A DNA stretch of 47,862 bases from an uncultured Prevotellaceae bacterium (GTDB taxonomy: Bacteria > Bacteroidota > Bacteroidia > Bacteroidales > Bacteroidaceae): positions 1 to 47,862 of the forward strand of contig CADCBZ010000011.1 of assembly GCA_902799765.1 (NCBI GenBank). Direction: 5' to 3'. A program made the translations under genes and the position numbers. The notes under the pieces are model-generated. The model saw only the letters and a list, made by a program, of their open reading frames with translations, searched no databases and had not been told where the DNA came from. Of this stretch, positions 42,760 through 47,862 are shown in pieces. How positions within the stretch are numbered: position 1 is the first letter of the stretch; every line of letters begins with the position of its first letter.

Positions 42760-45324
42760 ATGAAACATACCAGACTATTGCTTATTTCTCTTCTGGGAAT
42801 GATGGTGCTGAGTGCCCACGCCCAGATGCTGTCAAGAGGTGTCACGAAGGAACTCGCTGAGCACCGTAAGGCTAATATCAGTAACGTCATCTACGACCTG
42901 ACGTTTAATATCCCTGCCGATCAGAACCAGAAAGTCACGGGTAGTGTTGTCATCTGCTTCGACGTGAAGAAGGCCGAGGACATCATCCTCGACTTCCAGG
43001 GAGAGCTCACGGGTGACTGTAAGGCCCTTGTACCCAAGAACAAGAAAAAGACCAAGTTCAAGACGGTGAGTTTTCAGGCCACTTATCAGAATGAGCACAT
43101 CATCATTCCGAAGAACATGGTGGTCGAGGGTAGCAACCGTATCGAACTGAGCTTCGCCAGTCTCGACAAGGCGCTGAACCGCAATGAAGACTATCTCTAC
43201 ACGATCTTCGTGCCCGATCTGGCCCGTAGCGTGTTCCCCTGCTTCGATCAGCCCGACCTGCGCTCCATGTTTATGACGAAGCTCAATGTGCCCTCAGGCT
43301 GGAAGACCATGATCAGCGACACCAGCGGTCCTCTGCCCACCTTCCTCTATTCTTTCGTAGCAGGTAAGTTCAACGAGCAGACCGCCGTACGCGACGGCCA
43401 TCCGATCCGTGTGCTCTTCCGTGACAGCGATCCCGACAAGGTGGCCCAGCTCGACCAGCTCTTCGATGAGGTCGGCAGTGCCCTCAAGTGGATGGAAAGC
43501 TATACAGGCATCGCCTGCCCCTTCAAGGAGTATGGCTTTGCCATCCTGCCCAACTTCCAGCTGTTCGGTCAGGAGCACCCGGGTGCCATCCAGTTCAACG
43601 ACCGTCTGATGTTCCTCGAGAAGTTCCACACCCAGGAGGATGCCCTCTACCGCATGGAGCTGATCGCCCATGCCACCGCCCATCTCTGGTTTGGCGATTT
43701 CGTGTCGCTGAAGTGGTTCGACGACATCTGGGCCTATGAGGTGTTCACCAGCTTTGCGGCTTCAAAGATTACCCATCGCCAGTACGACGAGGTCAGCTTC
43801 GACCTGAACTTCCTCAAGACCCACCAGGCCGAGGCGATTGCCACCGACCGTACGGAGGGTACCCATCCCATTGCCATGGAGATGACCAATGCCAACCACG
43901 CCAGTCTGCTCTACGATAACATCATCTTCGACAAGACCGCTGTCATGATGCGTATGCTGGAGAACATGATGGGTCCCGACGTGCTGCAGAATGCACTGAA
44001 TAAGTTCCTTGAGAAATACCAATTCAGCAATGCCTCTTGGGATGACCTCGTGGATATGTTGGCAGAAGAGGCACCCGATCTCAGCATCCGTCAGTTCTGC
44101 GATGTCTGGGTCAAGCAGAAGGGTATGCCTAACATCCACACCAGTTATCAGGGCGGTCAGCTGCGCATCAAGCAGACCGATCCCTATAACCGGGGCATCT
44201 TCTGGCCGGAGAAATTCCAGGTGCGTGTCATCAACGACCTGGGCAAGAGCGTCACCTATGATGTCGATATGCTGCAGCCCGAGATGACAATCAAACTGCC
44301 CCGCAAGCCAGACTGTATCCTGCCGAATACCGACGGTCGCGGCTATGGCCGATTCACCCTCGACGACGAGTATATCAGTCTCCTGCCCAAGCGTCTCATC
44401 ACCACCCGTAACGATGTGAACCGCTACTCGCTGCTGATGTCTATCCACGATGCCTATCTGAGAGGCAAGCTGCCTCCCTCACACTTCGGAGAGCTCTTCC
44501 GTCTGATGTGTAGGGAGAAGAATCCCCTCATCATGGTTACCGCCCTTGAACACATGTTTAAGATCGTACGCGACGTGAACATCGAACAGCGTGCCGCCCT
44601 GGAACTCTGTGTGATGGACCTGCTGGGCGAGAACAAGTCCAACGAGTGCCATCAGTACGTCATCCGTATGATGACCGATGTGGCTTCCTCACCCGAGGTG
44701 CTGCAGCAGTTGGAGAACATCTGGAAGCGCCATAACGATCCGCTGCTCAGCGAGAACGACTATAATAACATCGCCTATCGTCTGGCGATCATGCACCCCC
44801 AGCGTTGGCAGGAGATTCTCAGCACCCAGCGTGCCCGTCTCACCAACGAAGATATGCGTAAGGAGTTCGACTACGTTAGTCAGGCCTGCAACCCCGATCC
44901 TGCAGAGCGTACCAAAGTGTTCAACTCGCTGTTGAAGCCTGAGAACCGTGTACAGGAGCCCTGGGCCATCTACACCTTGAAGCTGCTCAACTCCGATGTC
45001 TTCGAGCCGCAGAGCAACAGCTATATCGAGCCCAGCCTGAAGTCACTGGAGTATATCCAGCAGACCAGTAATGTATTCTTCCCTGAATACTGGATGAAGG
45101 CGCTGATGATGGATCATAAGAGTAAGGAGGCTGCTCAGATCGTGGAGAACTTCTTAAAGAACAATCCCGAATATCCTGAGCATCTGAAGAACAAGGCCCT
45201 GGAGTCTTCATATATCCTGCTGAGGCAGGTGCCTTATGTGGCTCCGGCCAAGCCTGCCGCTACCACCACCACCGCCAAGAAGACCACGACCGCCAAGAAG
45301 GCGACGACCAAGAAAAAGAAGTAA
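42760..45324 (+). CDS. M1-family aminopeptidase homologue with inactive catalytic site
   Basis: 854 residues with a signal peptide (ending LSAHAQ). The whole M1 plan is present: N-terminal beta-saddle, thermolysin-like domain and a C-terminal helical (ERAP1_C-like) domain. But the key residues are changed. HEXXH is HATAH (304-308), so the catalytic Glu is Ala; the third zinc ligand Glu327 is kept, 18 residues later as in M1. GAMEN is GAIQF (275-279), losing the amino-end-binding Glu. The usual Tyr of the YxKGA motif is Phe390 (IIFDKTAV). I infer a periplasmic pseudoenzyme that may bind peptides. The last 25 residues are a Thr/Ala/Lys-rich basic tail ending in KKKK. It lies 13 bp after enolase and ends in a strong terminator. 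Confidence 0.9.
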   Translation: MKHTRLLLISLLGMMVLSAHAQMLSRGVTKELAEHRKANISNVIYDLTFNIPADQNQKVTGSVVICFDVKKAEDIILDFQGELTGDCKALVPKNKKKTKFKTVSFQATYQNEHIIIPKNMVVEGSNRIELSFASLDKALNRNEDYLYTIFVPDLARSVFPCFDQPDLRSMFMTKLNVPSGWKTMISDTSGPLPTFLYSFVAGKFNEQTAVRDGHPIRVLFRDSDPDKVAQLDQLFDEVGSALKWMESYTGIACPFKEYGFAILPNFQLFGQEHPGAIQFNDRLMFLEKFHTQEDALYRMELIAHATAHLWFGDFVSLKWFDDIWAYEVFTSFAASKITHRQYDEVSFDLNFLKTHQAEAIATDRTEGTHPIAMEMTNANHASLLYDNIIFDKTAVMMRMLENMMGPDVLQNALNKFLEKYQFSNASWDDLVDMLAEEAPDLSIRQFCDVWVKQKGMPNIHTSYQGGQLRIKQTDPYNRGIFWPEKFQVRVINDLGKSVTYDVDMLQPEMTIKLPRKPDCILPNTDGRGYGRFTLDDEYISLLPKRLITTRNDVNRYSLLMSIHDAYLRGKLPPSHFGELFRLMCREKNPLIMVTALEHMFKIVRDVNIEQRAALELCVMDLLGENKSNECHQYVIRMMTDVASSPEVLQQLENIWKRHNDPLLSENDYNNIAYRLAIMHPQRWQEILSTQRARLTNEDMRKEFDYVSQACNPDPAERTKVFNSLLKPENRVQEPWAIYTLKLLNSDVFEPQSNSYIEPSLKSLEYIQQTSNVFFPEYWMKALMMDHKSKEAAQIVENFLKNNPEYPEHLKNKALESSYILLRQVPYVAPAKPAATTTTAKKTTTAKKATTKKKK

Positions 45325-45341
45325 TCGATTTCCATATTCAC

Positions 45342-45378
45342 AAATAGCAGGGCAGCTCCACCGGCTGCCCTGCTATTT
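45342..45378 (+). terminator. Terminator after the M1-like gene
   Basis: AAATAGCAGGGCAGC (45342-45356) and GCTGCCCTGCTATTT (45364-45378) form a perfect 15-bp stem with a 7-nt loop. Confidence 0.9.
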
Positions 45379-45424
45379 ATTTCGTGAGTTGCTGGTAGAG
45401 CTTAAAGAGCTGGCCACGCACTGG
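45378..45424 (-). repeat. Relic element copy B (encodes ...LFKLYQQLTK-stop)
   Basis: On the minus strand this reads PVRGQLFKLYQQLTK-stop and matches the relic at 27526-27570. Upstream in the same frame come residues DSIRLPRQDHDRK, without an initiation codon. A shared TCAAGACC stretch precedes both copies, with 11 nt here and the 11-nt tandem array in the other copy. Confidence 0.5.
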
Positions 45425-45464
45425 CTTCCGGTCATGGTCTTGACGGGGAAGCCGTATGCTGTCC

Positions 45465-45968
45465 TCACAGCAAGTTATTCGTTGTCTTGCCTCTTATCGT
45501 AGTCTTGCCATTAAACTCCAAAGGGTATTGGTTTCCTATAAAAGTGAAGCCTTTCCCTAATTCCATCAAGAACAGTTTGACTTTATCCACCAGCCTTTCT
45601 TCTAATTCTGTTTCTGCCAGAGGCTCCGTCACATTGAGGAATCCCAGATTATAGTTGCTTCTGAACACCTCGTTTGCATAATCAGCTTGAGTGGAAGGGA
45701 GGGCGTTTGCAAAATTGTTATCGACAGATGCCGTCAGTTGTTTCTTGTGCATCTTCAGTTTGATGGCATTCAGAAGCAGGTCTCTGTTCCAGCCTTTTTT
45801 GATTGTTTCTTCTGCATAATATAAAGTCTCATTATCTCCTAACTTTTTGTTTATCAGTAATATATTGTGAGACCATGGCAAAAGTGCAACGGCGCGTTGC
45901 AGTATTGCATTGTACTCTGGTTCAGACTCAATAGGAGTCACTGATGGCAAGTTTTTATTTGTGCCCAT
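45465..45968 (-). pseudogene. Truncated YhcG/DUF1016-type nuclease
   Basis: 167 residues. The middle of the YhcG/DUF1016 family is recognisable: LLPWSHNILLINK, KKGWNRDLLLNAIK, FANALPSTQADYANEVFRSN, LVDKVKLFLMELGKGFTFIG and NQYPLEFNGKT. Full-length members are about 340 residues. Here roughly the first 120 residues (helix-turn-helix part) are missing, and the protein stops just where the PD-(D/E)XK catalytic core (FYIDLLFYH...) should begin, so no nuclease activity is expected. The break lies in a direct repeat, GGCAAGACTACG / GGCAAGACAACG (45510-45480 region). It is probably a relic of a defence or mobile-element gene next to the HigBA pair. Confidence 0.75.
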
Positions 45969-46020
45969 AGAAATTAAATGTTTAGAATAGTTCTTTTATA
46001 ATTTTTAAGTTTTAAGAGGG

Positions 46021-46053
46021 CAGGGTAAGCCGCGAGGCTTGCCCTGTTTTTTT
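46021..46053 (+). terminator. Plus-strand intrinsic terminator without an upstream gene
   Basis: CAGGGTAAGCC (46021-46031) pairs with GGCTTGCCCTG (46036-46046) with one G-U pair, followed by seven T's. No plus-strand gene lies upstream: the M1-like gene already ends in its own terminator and the nuclease relic is on the other strand. Confidence 0.8.
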
Positions 46054-46092
46054 CGTTTTTTTTAGATAAACGGTAAAAAAGTGATTCGATTT

Positions 46093-46123
46093 TTTGCGAA
46101 TTCTCGAATTTTTAGTATCTTTG
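46093..46123 (+). promoter_or_regulatory. Promoter of the toxin-antitoxin operon
   Basis: TTTG (46093-46096), 19-bp spacer, TATCTTTG (46116-46123), 19 bp before the toxin ATG. An imperfect dyad with AATTCTCGAATT lies between the boxes (46099-46110), where an autoregulating antitoxin could bind. Confidence 0.75.
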
Positions 46124-46142
46124 CACCCAAAATAAAACTATC

Positions 46143-46460
46143 ATGGTTGTAACGTTTAACGAGGACTACCTGGAGAATCTCTATACTAACGGAAAGACTG
46201 GATCAAAAAAGATTTGGTTTCAGCCTCAAATAGTCAGAGGTTATCAAAAGGGAATTAAATATCTGATTCAGGCAAAGCGAAAAGAAGACTTGTATCCTTT
46301 TAAGTCTCTTCATTTTGAAGCACTACACGGTGACAAAGAAGGCAGATTTTCTATCAAGGCAAACGACCAATATAGAATCGAGTTCACGTTGGAGGAGTCG
46401 GACGAAGAACCAGTAGTCACGATATGTAACATTATGGAATTGTCAAATCACTATAAATAA
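46143..46460 (+). CDS. higB: HigB-type toxin (RelE/ParE superfamily)
   Basis: 105 residues, an mRNA-interferase-like RelE fold: long N-terminal helix, then YPFKSLHFEALHGDKEGRFS and the beta-strand pair with DQYRIEFTLE, VTICNIMELSNHY. HigB toxins cut mRNA on the ribosome. The toxin gene precedes the antitoxin, the order typical of hig modules, with a 6-bp gap. The family assignment is good; the activity is inferred. Confidence 0.85.
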   Translation: MVVTFNEDYLENLYTNGKTGSKKIWFQPQIVRGYQKGIKYLIQAKRKEDLYPFKSLHFEALHGDKEGRFSIKANDQYRIEFTLEESDEEPVVTICNIMELSNHYK

Positions 46461-46466
46461 TAAGGT

Positions 46467-46808
46467 ATGGCTAAGAATGATTATATGAAAGAGAAAACAG
46501 CAAACAACATGATGTCGTCGTTGTTGATTCATCCGGGCGAGATGATAAAAGATGAGATTGTGGCACGTGGCCTTACTCAGAAAGATTTGGCCAAACAGAT
46601 GGGTGTGTCCTATACTGTGTTTAACGAAATCCTGAATGGTAAACGTCCTGTAACAACAGAATACGCCCTGTTGTTGGAGGCTGCGCTTGGTACAGATGCA
46701 AACATTTGGATAGGCCTGCAGGCAGATTACAACATGCAGAAAATGAAGCAGGATCGTTCCTTCATGAAGCGGTTGGAGAAGATTCGCAAGATTGCAGCCA
46801 TACTCTAG
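46467..46808 (+). CDS. higA: HigA-type antitoxin, XRE helix-turn-helix
   Basis: 113 residues. The HigA signature IHPGEMIKDEIVARGLTQKD and the helix-turn-helix DLAKQMGVSYTVFNEILNGK are followed by RPVTTEYALLLEAALGTDAN and WIGLQADYNMQKMK. It should neutralise the toxin and repress the operon. The C-terminus is basic (RLEKIRKIAAIL). The pair has its own promoter and terminator, so it is a self-contained module. Confidence 0.92.
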   Translation: MAKNDYMKEKTANNMMSSLLIHPGEMIKDEIVARGLTQKDLAKQMGVSYTVFNEILNGKRPVTTEYALLLEAALGTDANIWIGLQADYNMQKMKQDRSFMKRLEKIRKIAAIL

Positions 46809-46883
46809 TGTCATTTATCACAGAGGGGTAAATTTGCATAAGATAATAAAGCACAGGTGACAGAACCCTAATATTAACTTTTT

Positions 46884-46919
46884 GACTCATGGAGCAGCAA
46901 TGCTCTGTGGGTCGTTTTT
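46884..46919 (+). terminator. Terminator of the HigBA module
   Basis: GACTCATGGAGCA (46884-46896) and TGCTCTGTGGGTC (46901-46913) pair over 13 positions with three G-U or mismatched pairs, GCAA loop, then GTTTTT. Confidence 0.75.
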
Positions 46920-46944
46920 GTAAATTAACCACGTTGGCTCACAG

Positions 46945-47295
46945 GTGTTCAATACCGACAAGTCGGATGTTTCAGCAAGGGATCACTCTCCGACTATTGA
47001 GTCGCCAGAGCCGCCCGAACTGCCTGAATCCCTTGCCACGGCTGAGGCAATGGTGCTCTGGCAGAAGGCCCAGCATGCTGGTTATGTCCATGAGCACTTC
47101 CTGCCTCTGCTCTCGCGGACGCAGGCAGCTCTTCTGGCTGATACCATGGCTGTGCGGCTTGGCATCAGGTATAAATGGAAGTTATTTGGCGCATTGTGGA
47201 ATCGAAAAAATATGCGAGGTGACTACAATGATGCACTAAACCAGCGTCAGACACTTGCCTTTCAGGATTCGCTAAAAATTCTTTTCGCTGACTGA
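46945..47295 (+). CDS. Uncharacterised protein, GTG start
   Basis: 116 residues of no family I can name. Parts: a polar Pro/Glu-rich N-terminus (SPTIESPEPPELPESLATAE), a helical middle (LWQKAQHAGYVHEHFLPLLS, RTQAALLADTMAVRLGI) and a conserved-looking end (WKLFGALWNRKNMRGDYNDA, LNQRQTLAFQDSLK). I have a memory of similar ends in Bacteroidales proteins of about 120 residues. The frame is open only from 46924 and the sole plausible start is GTG, 25 bp after the HigBA terminator, so the 5' end may be lost and a promoter is not obvious. It could be an accessory-region gene fragment. Confidence 0.55.
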   Translation: MFNTDKSDVSARDHSPTIESPEPPELPESLATAEAMVLWQKAQHAGYVHEHFLPLLSRTQAALLADTMAVRLGIRYKWKLFGALWNRKNMRGDYNDALNQRQTLAFQDSLKILFAD

Positions 47296-47315
47296 CAGGC
47301 ACTTAGCAATAACCG

Positions 47316-47348
47316 TACCCCCTACGCGTACCCTCTGCGTAGGGGGTA
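47316..47348 (+). terminator. Terminator after the uncharacterised gene
   Basis: TACCCCCTACGC (47316-47327), 9-nt loop, GCGTAGGGGGTA (47337-47348), then TTTATGTTTTG. A perfect 12-bp stem. Confidence 0.88.
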
Positions 47349-47366
47349 TTTATGTTTTGTTTTCCG

Positions 47367-47374
47367 TAACTTTG
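47367..47374 (+). promoter_or_regulatory. -7 box of the next uncharacterised gene
   Basis: TAACTTTG, 54 bp before the ATG at 47429. No convincing -33 element. Confidence 0.5.
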
Positions 47375-47428
47375 CCCCACGTAAGGTGCGCACCTGACAA
47401 TCGACAACAAACAAAAATAATCAAAGTT

Positions 47429-47716
47429 ATGACAGAAAACAAAACCAAGGTTTCAGAGGAGCTCTCCAAGGCAGGAGAGACCTCGGTGATTACACCCCTG
47501 CTCCTGAAGCTCGACACCTTTAATCAGGACTACATCATCCGCCATCCCGAGAACCCAGACTGCCCTTGGGAATGGGATTTCAGGAAACTGTTCGGCAGGG
47601 TGATGGGCGGACGTTCCGTGATGGGCTATGCCGACTTTGAGGAGACTGGAAATGTCGTACCTTTGCAATGCGGAAGGAAATTTGCGGGATTTAATTCTGG
47701 CACTTTTTACATTTAA
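47429..47716 (+). CDS. Uncharacterised protein, probably 3'-truncated
   Basis: 95 residues, no family recognised. MTENKTKVSEELSKAGETSV, then FNQDYIIRHPENPDCPWEWD and FRKLFGRVMGGRSVMGYADF look like real, folded protein sequence. The last 20 or so codons overlap a good promoter (TTTG at 47636, TACCTTTG at 47658) pointing to the next gene, which suggests the original 3' part was replaced by that gene's regulatory region. The frame is open upstream to 47357, but the ATG at 47429 lies after the promoter box. Function unknown. Confidence 0.5.
   Translation: MTENKTKVSEELSKAGETSVITPLLLKLDTFNQDYIIRHPENPDCPWEWDFRKLFGRVMGGRSVMGYADFEETGNVVPLQCGRKFAGFNSGTFYI
47636..47665 (+). promoter_or_regulatory. Promoter of the HU-like gene, inside the preceding frame
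   Basis: TTTG (47636-47639), 18-bp spacer and TACCTTTG (47658-47665). The leader to 47800 is about 128 nt and contains the direct repeat GGATTTAATTC (47687-47697 and 47731-47741) and the palindrome ACATTTAAATGT. Confidence 0.6.
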
Positions 47717-47799
47717 ATGTAGCAAGTGCTGGATTTAATTCCAGGAAATCCACCTCCGAACAGGTCAATTTATTGTTTAACATTTAAAGTTTTAAAAGT

Positions 47800-47862
47800 A
47801 TGGCATTGAAAGTAAAAGCCAAAGAGAGAGAAATGAAGATCGGTAAGAATCCGGGCGTATAT
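47800..47862 (+). CDS. HU-like DNA-binding protein, N-terminal fragment cut by the window end
   Basis: Only the first 21 codons are visible: MALKVKAKEREMKIGKNPGV and one more. This matches the start of the long Bacteroidota HU-family proteins (MALKVKAKE...). They are nucleoid-type DNA-binding proteins. Preceded by the A/T-rich leader and promoter noted upstream. The rest lies outside the window. Confidence 0.65.
   Translation, partial: MALKVKAKEREMKIGKNPGVY

Noticed and set aside
46889-47239. ATG-started frame overlapping the gene at 46945
   Set aside because: Composition is Cys/Arg-rich and unlike a real protein; the GTG-started frame has a plausible helical sequence.

Overview
The window is Bacteroidota DNA, most likely Prevotella or a close relative. 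The evidence is the recurring promoter form TAnnTTTG, often with an upstream TTTG about 19-22 bp away, A-rich leaders without Shine-Dalgarno sites, and family content: BACON and Ig-like secreted proteins, the C-terminal 'NGRR...GVYI.NGKK' signature, GH43 enzymes, a GGGtGRT protein and an HU-like protein starting MALKVKAKE. No rRNA, tRNA, CRISPR array, transposase or integrase was recognised.

Layout. (1) 0.1-2.2 kb, minus: a two-gene putative DNA-repair pair (TIGR03915-like protein plus radical SAM protein). (2) 2.3-21 kb, plus: the most remarkable part, two tandem, diverged copies of one five-gene cassette. Each copy has a membrane sensor with a SpoIIE/PP2C phosphatase, a STAS protein, a giant VgrG/gp27-gp5-like spike with a long coiled coil inserted in its OB-fold, a coiled-coil/beta-solenoid protein that looks like a needle or tip, and a small protein whose whole length follows the pattern of ribosome recycling factor (RRF). 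No sheath, tube, baseplate, ClpV or anti-sigma kinase gene is present. (3) 21-27.3 kb, minus: a probable operon of a membrane protein, a winged-helix regulator and three exported proteins (BACON/Big_1, a second secreted protein, a Big_2 lipoprotein). (4) 27.3-27.65 kb: a repeat-rich gap. (5) 27.6-40.7 kb: an alpha/beta hydrolase; a GNAT-MgtC-GH43-GH43 operon; an Upf1-like helicase divergent from a pyridoxamine kinase across a perfectly symmetric promoter; a cytidylate-kinase-like protein; an RluA-type pseudouridine synthase; a Dabb protein; and a GGGtGRT/Fe-S scaffold pair. (6) 40.9-45.3 kb, plus: a C_GCAxxG_C_C protein, enolase, and an M1-aminopeptidase homologue that has lost its catalytic residues. 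(7) 45.4-47.9 kb: an accessory islet with a truncated YhcG/DUF1016 nuclease, a HigBA toxin-antitoxin pair, two uncharacterised genes, and the start of an HU-like gene cut by the window end.

How the genes may work together (inference): in the cassettes, a periplasmic signal sensed by the Cache-like domain would activate the phosphatase, which would dephosphorylate the STAS protein and so control production or assembly of a spike/needle complex. The RRF-fold protein could serve as an adaptor or chaperone, because the conserved rRNA-contacting motif of true RRF is missing. Two cassettes with different sensor domains and the same layout suggest parallel versions answering different cues. The cassette is the best candidate here for an undescribed system.
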